From Oscarella lobularis (taxonomy: Eukaryota > Porifera > Homoscleromorpha > Homosclerophorida > Oscarellidae): DNA of 64,000 bases. The first letter of the stretch is position 1. Each line of letters begins with the position of its first letter. The notes beneath the pieces were generated by a model. The model was not told the origin of the DNA. It made no database searches and worked only from the letters and a program-made list of their open reading frames with translations. The stretch is from the NCBI RefSeq assembly GCF_947507565.1, contig NC_089191.1:1984001-2048000 (forward strand), read 5' to 3'. Positions 11,101 through 22,100 of the stretch are shown here, piece after piece. The position numbers and the translations under genes are program-made.

Positions 11101-11943
11101 CTCTGAGTGGCGCGCCACTCAAAAGAAAACAGGTCCGAGCATCTAAGCGAAGCCTTATTTGTTCTGGCCTAGCTGCCTTAGCTACTTCTAATAGCTTAGA
11201 TTATCATTACTTTAAGGTGTCGCTGTGGCTAGACGCGATTTGAAACGTTTCGTGAATCGTGAAGCTTTGAGCTTTACGGTGTAGAGACTCGAGAAACGCC
11301 TAAAGCTTTTTCTAACGCAGCGACTGTAATCACAACGTAGTACAATGACATGCTCAACATACTGGCGTGAAAATATTAATTCGAAAAGCTTTAGTAGCTC
11401 GTTCAGGAAAAAGAGTAGCTTTAGGCGCTAAACCGATCGCCATTTCAGAAGACTATCAATTCGAATGCAAGTTTCTAATGTTAGCTTCTCTGAATCAAGC
11501 GATAAATTTTGTTTGCAACTAGCTGAGACGCGAAAACTTCAAAAGGGCCCCCGAAAAACAAAGTAGGCTTTAGAATGTCCGTTGTGTTATGCACTTCACC
11601 ATACTAAAGTACAAAAGCCTTCTTCAACGCAGTTAAGCTACGGCGAAGGTTTATGTAGGTGCAGCCTACGTTGCTATGTACATTTCTGCATTAGCGCGCG
11701 CGTATGACGTATATGGATAAAGGATAACCTCTATAGCGGACGCTCTATTTTGTGGACAGCTCTCTCCAGTGGATACGGAAAACCAACGACAAGTAATGGT
11801 CGATCTTCCGGGTACCGTACAACACCTAACTACCTAACTACGTAAAACAATTCCAGCTAAACCGATGCTTAAAAATGGCAGTTTAATTAAATGGCATAAG
11901 TGGACTTTTGGCACAAATGGCGCGCCATAAGCTCGAGCTATAA
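11101..11943. other. Intergenic, no supported gene
   Basis: No open frame of note was found on either strand, and no similarity to other repeats in the window was seen. It separates the divergent ROCO and CARD-kelch genes. Confidence 0.4.
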
Positions 11944-12085
11944 AATCCCGATTCCTAATCCCAAATCCTGATCACCAATCCAAAATCCTGATCACGATTC
12001 ACTAATCCCGATTCCTATTCCCAAATCCTGATCACTAATACCTATTTGTAATCCCAAATCTTGATCACTAATCCCAAGTCATTGT
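11944..12085 (+). repeat. Degenerate tandem repeat (AATCCCAAATCCTGATCACT-type)
   Basis: About seven imperfect copies of a unit of roughly 18-20 nt follow one another, alternating AATCCCGATTCCT and AATCCCAAATCCTGATCACT forms. It lies about 220 bp upstream of the CARD-kelch start codon. Confidence 0.75.
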
Positions 12086-12304
12086 AGTGCAATTTTTTTA
12101 TGTATGCTAAAAGTGAACTTCGTTGCAAAAGGATTTTTTTAATCTGAGGTCAATTATCGCCACAGTGTGCGACGAACGAAATCTTGCAATTTTATTTGGA
12201 ATTAGTTTTATATTTGGAACTGAAACAATTTAATACAGACCCAGCTATTTACCGTTGGCCCCAAACTCTCTCACGTGATCCCGTAATAACGCGCTTGGAC
12301 GTCC

Positions 12305-15120
12305 ATGGCTGATTTGAGATGGACACGTCTCGACTCTGTATGGGACGAAATCGTCCGTCTTCTCGCCAACGCTCTCGATGAAGGAGCTTTCCTCGATCGT
12401 CTGGTGTCACATGGATGCATCTCCTACTCTCAACAAGAAAATATTCGGCGAAGAAAACGGGAAGTTCTAGCAATTGATGATGTGGCGCGCGACTTGCTTC
12501 GTGTTCTGAGGTTTCGTCCACCTCCAAGCTTAGATTCGTTTTGCGCTGTCCTAAAGAACGGAAACGACGACGAAAAAGCGTTGTACTACTGCATTGCTTC
12601 TACCCAGTTGTGTACGCGCGTGGCTGAAGACAATATAACGCCAGAAAGAGCTGAAAGACAGACATCGGATCATACCAGTGAAGATCGTTTGTCCTTGGGC
12701 AGGGACTCACGGCCAGGGAGTCCTTCGACAACTTGTCAATCCCCAATACCCATGGTGTTATTCATTCATGTTCATGAGGCCCTTGAAGGTTTTTGGGAAC
12801 CTAATCGTGAATCTTTTAATTCCATTATTAAAAAGTACTGTACTCTTGCGCATCCTGGAAAAAGAATCGAAGTTGACTTCAAGTACGTACCAAGAATGAA
12901 GTTCATTCCCGAAAGAATTCCGGATTGCCACTTTCCGATAAACGAAGAAGAGTGCTTGCTGCGAATTGTATTCCCGAAGACAAAGCCAGAAGTTTTCGAA
13001 GAATGCAAGAACCGACTCCTTGGGGCCATGTCTAATCTTCTCTCAACTAAAAAAATTGACATAAAATCCGGATGTTGTATTGTGGATCTGACTCTAACTG
13101 GTATAGGAATGATAAATTTCGTTTGTGGTTTACACGCTCCTGTCAATTTTGTTCACCTTTTAACGTTTGATTCTCTGACAAAGCTACAAATTGGCTCACT
13201 TCCACCTATCAAGTTTGTCGCGTTTCTCTTTTCTGGACAACTCCAGTCGGTGTCTCAAGCATTATCTGGCCTCGGAAAAGTATGAATTAGAATTGAATCG
13301 TTAGAGTGAATAGAACTTTATAGATTGATGCGCAGAACTGGAAATGTTGGCCGTGGAAGTCACAGATGTTTAATGCTGTTGATGACACGGAGCAGCGCTT
13401 AGCTGATGTGCAAGCACAAGTGAGGACAACTATCAGAAAAGGTAGGTAAATCGTTCTGTAATGCTTGTTATCGAAATCTCACTTTGGATTTTTTATTTCT
13501 AAAGTCAACGATATTGAGCCGTACAGTAAAGACACATTCGCCTTGTTGCCAAGCGCAATTAGGGATTTGAAATTGCATGTACGCTATACTGCAGTATAGG
13601 AGATAATCAAAAAAATCTCTTTATTTTAGATTTCCTCTTTGAGAAGCAGATATCTAATAAAGGAACAGCTAGATAAAATAAAAATGCATTCAATTGTAAG
13701 CTGCTAAATATGATGTAGCTCCAGGAAGTTGTGAGAAAAACTTTAGGGCTTGAAAATCAAAATGGCAAAGGCAAAGATGCTCTTCGATGAAATAAAAAGC
13801 AAAATAACCGAAGCTGCATCACCTGAGTCTCGATGGGGTCACGAAAGTGCCCTAATAGGAGATGAACTGTATCTCTTCGGTGGAAAAAAAGGCTCATACC
13901 GCGCCCATTATTTTTCCCGCAACGAAATATGGACTTGTAATGTTCGTAAAGGGAGGAATTGGACTCGTCGGTTTGCCGGAGGAAAAGACGTTCCTCCGCC
14001 TTGCGTTGGAGCACAATGTGTAGTTATTAATGGGATCATCTACTCGTACGGAGGATGGAAGGAAGGCGGATATCGTTTGGAAGAAGTGTTTGGTTTGGAT
14101 CCGAAAAAAATGTCATGGATCCTATTGACCACACCTGCCCATGAGAAGAAACCATGGCAACGCGCCTACTGCTGTTTATGGGCCATCGGAGGGAGAATGA
14201 TTATGTTTGGGGGATGGAGTGGACCCATTCCTTCACATCGTCTCCAAACAGAAGCGCGATGCGATGCAGCAGTAAATAATGAAATTTATGAATTTGTCTT
14301 TAAAAAGGAAGGAGATAAAGGTAAATTTACTGCATTAGCTGGTATGTGGAAGAAATTGAAATGTTCATGATTAGGATGGTGGTCGAATATTGAGCTGAGT
14401 GGAGAAAGGCCACAACCGCGAAGCGATGCTGCAATGGAAACAATTGATGAACATCGTGGATTAGTTCATGGGGGGTATGGCTGCCAATCATTAGATGATG
14501 CTTTTGTAATAGATTTGAAACAAAAGGTAAATCCTACTAATTTATTTGGCAAATTTCAATGAATTGTAATAGAAATGGATATGCATCGAATTTTTTCCAA
14601 AGCCATTGGCTCGATATAATCACAGACTCTGTCGATTGCCAAACACAGGAATACGTGGAAAACTGTGTTTTGTTCTACTTGGCGGAGACAAGGGTAGCAA
14701 ATTTCAAGACTACGCATACATTCTTGACGTTGAAGAAAGGAAATCTTACTCGGTACGAGAAATTGATTTTGACAGCATTTTCACTTATTCATTGCTTTTA
14801 TTAGCTTCACCTAATGCCAGGAATTGTTCCTATTAATAGTCACACTCTCCATTGCTTCGAGAATAGAGATGGATCTACTCAGATCATTCTCACAGGAGGT
14901 AAAGACTTGAATTACAAAATAAAAAACACTATGATGTCTTTCACTATCGGTACAGATAAACCTTTTATATAAGATTAGACATGTCTTCCTTCTGTATGAT
15001 TTATTCTACTTCTGTAGTTGTATCTTTTCATTTTTTATGACTTAATTGGCAGAAATGGCGAGTGACAACGTCGTCAATGTCCACATAACAGCCATCCGGA
15101 AAGAAACCATTAGCTACTGA
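12305..15120 (+). CDS. CARD-kelch protein, 766 aa
   Basis: Nine exons join in phase: 12305-13279, 13324-13441, 13505-13578, 13630-13695, 13747-14320, 14375-14526, 14573-14752, 14805-14898, 15053-15120. Residues 1-95 fit a CARD (IVRLLANALDEGAFLDRLVS, then helices ending LRVLRFRPPPSLDSFCAVLK). Residues about 140-325 form a middle region I do not recognise. About 330-420 look helical, perhaps a short coiled coil. About 425-750 hold six kelch blades with the typical double glycine (LYLFGGKKG, IYSYGGWKEGG, MIMFGGWSG, LVHGGYG, FVLLGGDKG, IILTGG). CARDs recruit other CARD proteins in apoptosis and innate immunity; kelch propellers bind protein targets. There is no BTB domain, so it is not a standard cullin-3 adaptor. 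The start is the first ATG of a long open exon. I know of no named family with this order. Confidence 0.85.
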
Positions 15121-15756
15121 TTAAAGAGCATTTTCGAGAGCCATCAGGAATGACAAGTCCAAAAAAGACGCAAAACGCGAACAGCGAAAGACAGGTAAGC
15201 GAACGCAAGATGTTGCGACTTCATGAGAAACGATCTGTGACACCGACAGTTTAGAGGTTGCAAGTGGGAGGAGTCGATGACATGCGCATCAAAGCGGTTT
15301 CAATAATTAACTCGAAGAGATTGCTAGCATTTGACGTCATAAAATTTTTTTATGACCAGGGAAAGCTATTCCCCGCTCATAGAGAAAACCACATTGTCTT
15401 TGCACTAGATAATGAACTGAAAAACAGTAGCACGTGATCCTGCAAGGACAAAGGTGAGCATACAGGCCAAAGGCACTAAACGAACGTTGCTACATCGTAA
15501 TCATGCCACTTACCGTTCTGCGGATAGCAGATCAGCTTATATCAAAGATTTAGCTAGCCACTTGCAGAAAGCTGACGTCATCAATACGCCTATGCATGGG
15601 TTTCCACCTGTGCCGCAGTGCCGCAGTGAGTCCAGCTTTAGTCGACACGTGACAATCCCGGTTTGACGGCACATATATCAAGCCCGAAAAAAATAATAAT
15701 ATGAACCTAAAAAATGAACAGAAAACGTATGTGTCAGCGCCATTTCCAATACAAGA
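15121..15756. other. Intergenic, no supported gene
   Basis: This is the 3' flank of the CARD-kelch gene. Only one short open frame (about 70 codons) occurs, with no domain signal. Confidence 0.4.
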
Positions 15757-16275
15757 ATGATTTCTAAACGAAACAAAAGTTGATAAACGGGTGAGGCCCC
15801 TTTTGAGGGTTCAGGGTCACTAGAACAACGAGATTTTTCTCACAGCGGTCGTTCTGAACATCGCCAGCTTCCATACTTTAAGCCGCACGAAGACGAACCT
15901 ATTAGCTTCTACAGGTTCAACGGAAATAAGAGTTAGACATACGATTGAGGAGAGACGAGCTATGAAAGCGCGACGGACAAATTCGCCTCTTGGGCCATCT
16001 GAATCCACTGAGACGCGTCGACTTCACGGTCCAGGTGTAGACCTTTATGGTATCACCAAATGGAATAATAAACTCTCGTCTGCGAACCTTGCCTTACGTT
16101 TGGCAGGCGGAGAACTGATCGTGAGACCTCTTAGGGAGCCTCACTTTTTCCTCAAGCAACCAGCGTCGAGAAAAAGGTAGTTTGAACGACATTCCACAAT
16201 AGCCGAATCGTTTCTCGGAAAAAAACTCAGTCAAAAGGTTCACTTTCATGATGCATGACCCGGATATAGCGTCAT
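15757..16275 (+). repeat. GTGAGGC-type short mobile element, copy 1
   Basis: One end carries GTGAGGCCCCTTTTGAGG (from 15791). A subterminal inverted match, GGAGCCTCAC, ends at 16144, and a tail runs on to a CCCGGATA block near 16260. The same order recurs about ten times in this window in both orientations. There is no coding capacity, which fits a non-autonomous DNA element (MITE-like). Confidence 0.65.
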
Positions 16276-16289
16276 TTCACGATGTCGAT

Positions 16290-16740
16290 CTTCTAGAACG
16301 AAACCGCGTAAGATGTTGACCTTTTGTGCGATAACGCTGCTGCGCGACGGAGTTTTTTACCCGCACAGACAATTAAAATGGGTAGCAAAGTTCTGAAATG
16401 TACCGAAAAGCGCCTTTTGGTCGGCGCGATGAGCTTTTTCGACGAACGCTGCGTCTTTTCTCTTACATCGATGGCGGTTAGTCTGAGAGAAAGACGTAGA
16501 TACGCGCGCGTGTGTGCGGGGGCCCTTTCGATATCTTCGACGTTCCTTTCCATCGTTGTTCCGCCATCTTGCTTTCGCGTGACGTCACGCGAATAAACAA
16601 AACCATAAAAACTCAACTACGTCACGCGGGTAATCGAACCTTTTCACGTGAGCCCCCATCTTGCTTTCGCTTGACGTCACGCGGGTAATCGAAACTTTTC
16701 ACATGAGCCCCAATTTTCACGTTAGCAAGTGTGACGTAAT
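16290..16740 (-). repeat. YY1/CRE-motif element, second copy
   Basis: CCGCCATCTTGCTTTCGC followed by GTGACGTCA is present near 16560, and a second close copy of the same block (CCCCATCTTGCTTTCGC, TTGACGTCACGC) lies near 16657. The segment 16600-16330 on the minus strand resembles 3316-3500 on the plus strand. The motif block is therefore duplicated here. Confidence 0.55.
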
Positions 16741-17220
16741 TTTATATATTTGTATTGATGATTTATTGTTTTTTTCACAAGACTTCGCCGAAATGTCTAC
16801 GTGACGATCTGGTTTAAGTTTTGACATGAGTATGTCCAACATCTGGTATATATGAGACCCGGCTTAGTAATCTCATCTTCCCTTAGTGAAATGATCGCTC
16901 AGGTAAGAACATTGTATAGTACATACATTTATGTGCATAGGGTCAGCTTAGCAGTGGTCCAATGTCGACGTGTGTTTGACCACACGATTCACAGTGGTTA
17001 GATAAGACATTTTATTACGGTAATCAATATCGCTAAACTAATATCAACGACATCAAGTAACTTTCTAGCTAAATGCGTAAGCCTGAATTAAGGGACATAC
17101 CTTACAACTATCACAAACTCAAAACATCCATGACAAGTAACTCTCTAACCTATGCGTACACCTGAATCTATCCTAGACCGGAGAACAACCTTACAACTAT
17201 CGAACTCATCTATGACAAAA
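16741..17220. other. AT-rich intergenic segment
   Basis: An imperfect direct repeat is visible: ACAAGTAACTCTCTA-like and TCATCTATGACAA-like phrases recur at about 17050-17215. No gene was found. Confidence 0.4.
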
Positions 17221-18030
17221 TTACGGAACAAAGAGGGACACACATCTTGCGGACGAGCCATTTTGAGGATCGCTTAACAGAACTCCGTCGGACGAAACGG
17301 ACGTTCTTCTGCCGGCTTCATTGTAAGCGCGAACGGTGACGAAAATCATGGTCTTCACAGGCAACGTGGCATTTGGATTCGAAGCTGTCAGATTCAATCC
17401 AACCGAAACGAATCCTTGGATGTCGCCTTCTCCACGCGTCGTTCCAATGCTCCATTCATAGTCGACGATCCCCGACTCGCTGTCGTAGAAATCGAACCAT
17501 GTGGCCACGACGACTTCATTAGAGTATTGACAGTCAATGTCGACTTCTTTAACATCAATAACTGTTCCTCCTTTCGGTGACGTCGTGTCCACGGTGACGC
17601 CGTCAGACGTGGAAGTATACGATAGTCCTGCCGCATTGATTCCTGTCACTAAGCAATAGTAGGTCCATGTGTGCTGGAGTTTCACTCCGACAAAACGCCA
17701 TTCGGTAGAGTTGGTTAGTTCGCTTTTTTCCTTGATATTGCACACGGTTTTAGTTGTTCCCAAGCAGGGCCTGTAGGCAACAATGCCGCTATCAGGATCA
17801 CTAAAGTCGTCCCAGCTGCAGTCCATGTAAGAAGAGTCGCCTTGAAAATTTCTATCACGCTTGCCTTTAAACTCGACCGGGATATGCCTTGTGGGATCGA
17901 CAAGGATTCCATTGGAAGAGGCGAAGTCCAGCTGCATTGTAGCACATCACTGACGTGTAGTACATCATTCTCGGTGTCAGAGCGCAGTACAGGCAACTCG
18001 CGTTCATTCTCAGGCCAATCGATTGAGGAG
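17221..18030 (-). pseudogene. FN3-like ectodomain fragment, frameshifted at its 5' side
   Basis: An open frame of 238 codons (17937-17221) contains about two tandem fibronectin-III-like repeats of the widespread marine-invertebrate type, with DSESGIVDYEWSIGTT and DPDSGIVAYRPCLGTTK signatures separated by TVDTTSPKGG linkers. Upstream, the match continues in a different frame (YYTSVMCYNAAGL at about 17975-17935) with no splice site to explain the shift. No signal peptide or membrane segment is present, and the frame simply ends after SARCVSLFVP. I infer a truncated, frame-broken piece of a larger receptor or adhesion gene. A short real gene is the alternative. Confidence 0.6.
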
Positions 18031-18297
18031 AGAGCAGTTCGGCGCCGCCCGTTCTGGTTCCGACGCACAGTCATTAATTCCGGTTTCGTCGTCTGTCATT
18101 TTTCCCCATGTCGACCGTCGAGGTCTGATGCACCAGCCCCATCTTGCACGTACGTTCAGGGCCCTTTGGCGCCGTTGCGTCGCAAACGACTTCGACGGAC
18201 CTTTTAAGAGTGTGCAATCCTGGCCATTTAATTAATCCTTTTAAGTGTGTGCAATCCTGGCTATTTAATTAATTAATCTCTGTCTCGACATGCTGCT
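18031..18297. other. Short intergenic segment
   Basis: It contains a near-direct repeat of GTGTGCAATCCTGGC followed by ATTTAATTAATT (about 18207-18270). Nothing else is recognised. Confidence 0.4.
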
Positions 18298-18770
18298 TGT
18301 TATCCGGGCCATAGACGACATAAAAGTCGACCTTTTCAATGAATTCTTTTACAAGACACGCTTTGGCTACAGTTGAATGCACTCCGAAGAACTGTTACTA
18401 GAGGCTTGCGTTTCTACGAAAGTGTGAGGCTCCTTAAGGGATCTCACGGGAAGGTTTTCGCATTTCGAAGCGTAACGTAAGCCTCACAGACGCCAGTTGA
18501 CTTTTCTGTTTGACAATACACCTACTGTCCACCCTTAGGCAGTGCAGTCGATGCGTCGCAGGGTTTCCCCGTCGCCCAAGAGCCGAATTTATCAGTAAGT
18601 CGAACTCTATTCACCGATATCCGAAGCAAACTTAGTGGTTGATCTCTTTTTGTCTTGAAGTTCACAGGTAATCGATGTTCACAGCGGCCGCTGTGAGGAA
18701 TAATTACGTGGTTCCAGTCATACTGAACCCTCAAAGGGGCCTCACTCGCTATCTCAACGTCTGTTCCATT
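18298..18770 (-). repeat. GTGAGGC-type short mobile element, copy 2
   Basis: In reverse orientation, the TATCCGGG block is near 18301, GTGAGGCTCCTTAAGG near 18421, and the other end, AAGGGGCCTCAC, near 18747. It matches the order of the other copies. Confidence 0.6.
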
Positions 18771-19132
18771 TGTCGATCATCTTTTTTTGGCAATGTTGAT
18801 AAAAAAGTCTAAGAATTAACGAAGTCTAAGAACTAACAGTAAATTTTGGTGAGGCTCCCTTTCGTACGCTTACCTTGTTGACGTTCTTACAGGTCTGCTC
18901 AAGCATCTTTCGACGTTAGAACCTTCGTCGTTAGAACCTTCCAGTTGTGGTGCAGGCGGTCCGCACGGTGCGTGCCATGAATCCTAATAAACTAATTAAT
19001 TTAATAAAGGGTCACTTACGCCTTCTCTTCCTATGACGTGTGATAAAACCGAGGGGCGTAGTCAAAAAGATGCGATTGCGCTGTCGTCTCATCAGTTACT
19101 CGAACCCGGCCCTTGCAGTTGAACGGAGTTGG
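18771..19132. other. Upstream region of the receptor kinase gene
   Basis: No repeats shared with the rest of the window were found. An in-frame ATG at 19070 gives an alternative, longer N-terminus (MRLRCRL) for the downstream gene. The one at 19133 is preferred because it directly precedes a signal-like hydrophobic stretch. Confidence 0.4.
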
Positions 19133-22100
19133 ATGTCTCGGGTTTCGCTTCTGCTTTGCATTTTCGTCGCTCTCATTGTCGCGGCCATTTTTTCTCGAGG
19201 TCAAGCGTCCGGGCCGCCTCCTTCACCGTTTGACGCAACTCGGTTCGCCAAAAGTGGATGTATCATCGCTCAACGCTTCGTTCTTCATTCGTATGAGGTT
19301 TGTGTGAACGTCGTCTAGAACAGAGCTAGCCTCACTGATCTCCTATAGGAACCGAGCGTATCTCGTGGCAACGCGGTAAGCGCGAATCACTTGTCGTTTT
19401 TCGTCACTGTCTTTCTCCTAGCTTCTCCGTTTCTCGAACTTTTATTACGGGGTAGTCGTTTTTCGCGAGCCAGAGCGAATGTGTTTTGCGATGTGCGAGG
19501 AAGTGAGTGACCGCAAACGTAATTGAGTTGTTTTCTCACCTGCTCTGGATTCTCTTTAGGGAGATCATGCAATCTGGTTCGCGTCTCGGCAATCAGGTAC
19601 TGGATGCCTTTCAAACATAGATTTTATTTAACATAATGACTTCTCTCTCGCTAGATACGGCTAGCCGTCTGACATTGATTTCTGGAATCTGTGTCTTTTT
19701 CGTCTTCCCTCTGTTTCTTCTTATGTTTGTTGCCACTTGTAATTATCGCAAAAGGTATCGCTTTGCAAAGAGCGACTCCGCCTGTTCTTCACCGAAAGTC
19801 AACAAAGTTCGCCGTTGCGTCGCATCTACTAAAAGTCGCCATTGTTTTGTTGTCATTGCTTTTTTATTAGCGAGCATCGTACCGAAATCCGTCTCGGCTC
19901 AATCTTGTAAAGGTACGATATACGCGATTAACTGACGCTTCCTTTTTCTCTTTTATCAGACTGTCTATTAAGTGCTTTTCGTATTAGTTTTGAAGTAATG
20001 TATTTGACAATGTTTTGTCCTTAGGTTGCGGCGGACTTTTTCCGTTTTGTACGTCGTCTTCGTGTTTTCACCATTCTTATCTAATGCGTGAAAACCCTGG
20101 CGATGTCACTTGGCCTGAAGCTGTTGATTTTTGCTTATCCAAAGGGGCAGCACTTGCGTCGTTCCAAGACGAAAAAGAAGAAAATGCGTTAGAGGCATTT
20201 TTACTTGACCTTTCCAATTTTAGAGGGAAAACCCAATTTTTCTTCGGTCTGATTCGAAGACCTACTTCAGCAACAGGCATTTACAGCTATCAATTGTCAG
20301 ACGGTTCGCCCTTATTAACGTATGATCGTTGGAATCGGTTAGGCACGTTTAACGATGAAAACACATGTGGAATGGTTCAGATTCCTTCGGATTTATCAAC
20401 AATGCATTGGAAAGCTGAATCCTGTTTGTCTAGACATCAATTTTTCTGCAAGAAGCCCAGGAGTGAGACGTGCTCTTTCGTGCTTCGCCTATAATTCCTC
20501 ATTTTTTTAACAGAAACGACTCGAAGTAACGGTGACGTGCGACTAGTCGGAGGTGTTTCGCGCGAAAGAGGGTTACTCGAGGTATTTCAGAGTGGGTTTT
20601 GGAGACGCGTCTGCTTGAGTGAAAATATTTACAGTGCCGGTCGAACGGCAGCTGTTTCATGTCGACAATTGGGTTACAGTGGCGTTTTGGAAGCTAGTTC
20701 TCGGGTTGGTAAAATCGACAATGTTTCTATTCATATTAATTGTACGTCTAACAACGAGTTTGTGCGAAGTTGTGGTCGAAGCGATGCGACGTGCAATGAG
20801 CACGTATACGTTTTTTGTCGGTTTGATAGCGTCAAACCTTTTGACGTGCGTCTCGGGAAAAGCTCAGTTCCTTTTCGAGGGGTACTTGAATTTCGTTTTG
20901 AAAGCGAGTGGAAACCGGTCTGCCCTTCTGGCAGTTTGAATAAAATGTATGACGCCGTTTGTAAGCACTTGGGATATGGCGAAGGGAAAGGTACTGCTCT
21001 ACCCTATATTACCCATTCGACTTGTTTGACTGCCAAATGCGGTGGTTATTGCGAATCTATTCAGGACTTCGATTTTCTCTCTTTAAAACCGTCCTTTTTT
21101 AAATATCACGAGATCACGTGTCAAAACTCAGACTGGAGTATACGATTAGTCAATGGTTTTGGTGGGACAAAGCAAAGCGAGGGAAGAGTCGAAGTCCATC
21201 TCAACCAAAGGTGGCGCGTCGTATGCGACAGCAAGTGGAATTTAAATGATTCCGTAGTCGTCTGTCGCCAATTGGACTACGGAGAACCGATTTTAGCTAA
21301 ACGCCGATTTCCAGCAACTAAGAACGACGTAATGATATACACTAATGGTAGACGTTGCGAAGGAAACGAAACGGCGTTGAGGGATTGCATTTCGTTTATT
21401 GAAGATCCCAATGAAGCATGTGAGGAAGTCGTTATTCGCTGTAAAGAGAGAAAAGGTATCGCAAACGTTCATTTATTTGTCATTTTTAATTTAAATAATA
21501 TTTTAGGTTGTCCTTTTGGCTGGTTTATCTATGCAGACTATTGCTATTCTCTTTCATCTAGCGCAGTGGTACTTACCCGCTATTTTTGGAGTATAGGCTT
21601 CAATGGTTTTCCGAGCGAACTACATTGTGGTCGTAGCCTTCTCAGCATAAGCAGTTCTCACGAACATGCGTTTGTTATGGCTCTCCTTGCCGAACTTGAG
21701 TCAAAAGGCAACCTTCATAGCAATGACGTGTGGATTGGTTTAGACCGAAATAGAGACAACCAGTTCAAGTGGAACAATCGAGAGTTGTTAAGGTACAGCG
21801 CATTGCAACTGCATGGAGTAAAGACAAATAATCGAGTGTTCTTGTACATGCAGCCGCGCCATGTGGTCTAGAGGAGAACCAAGCGCTGACCCTTTGCGTA
21901 CGTGTGTTGCTATGGACACTCGCACTGGCTATTGGAAGACGGCTGATTGCTTTAGCAATAAACAAAAGCTATGCAAAGTAGCTCTTGGTATGAGACATGC
22001 TTGCACCTGGTTTCTTATTTTCAAGTTTTTTTCTTAGTCGATTTTGACAACGAAGTTCGAGAAACAGACACGCCGTCTTTTAATGGTCGTTGCGCAAAAG

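Noticed and set aside
17715-18074. Minus-strand frame of 119 codons overlapping the FN3 fragment
   Set aside because: It has no domain match; the FN3 similarity is in the other two frames.
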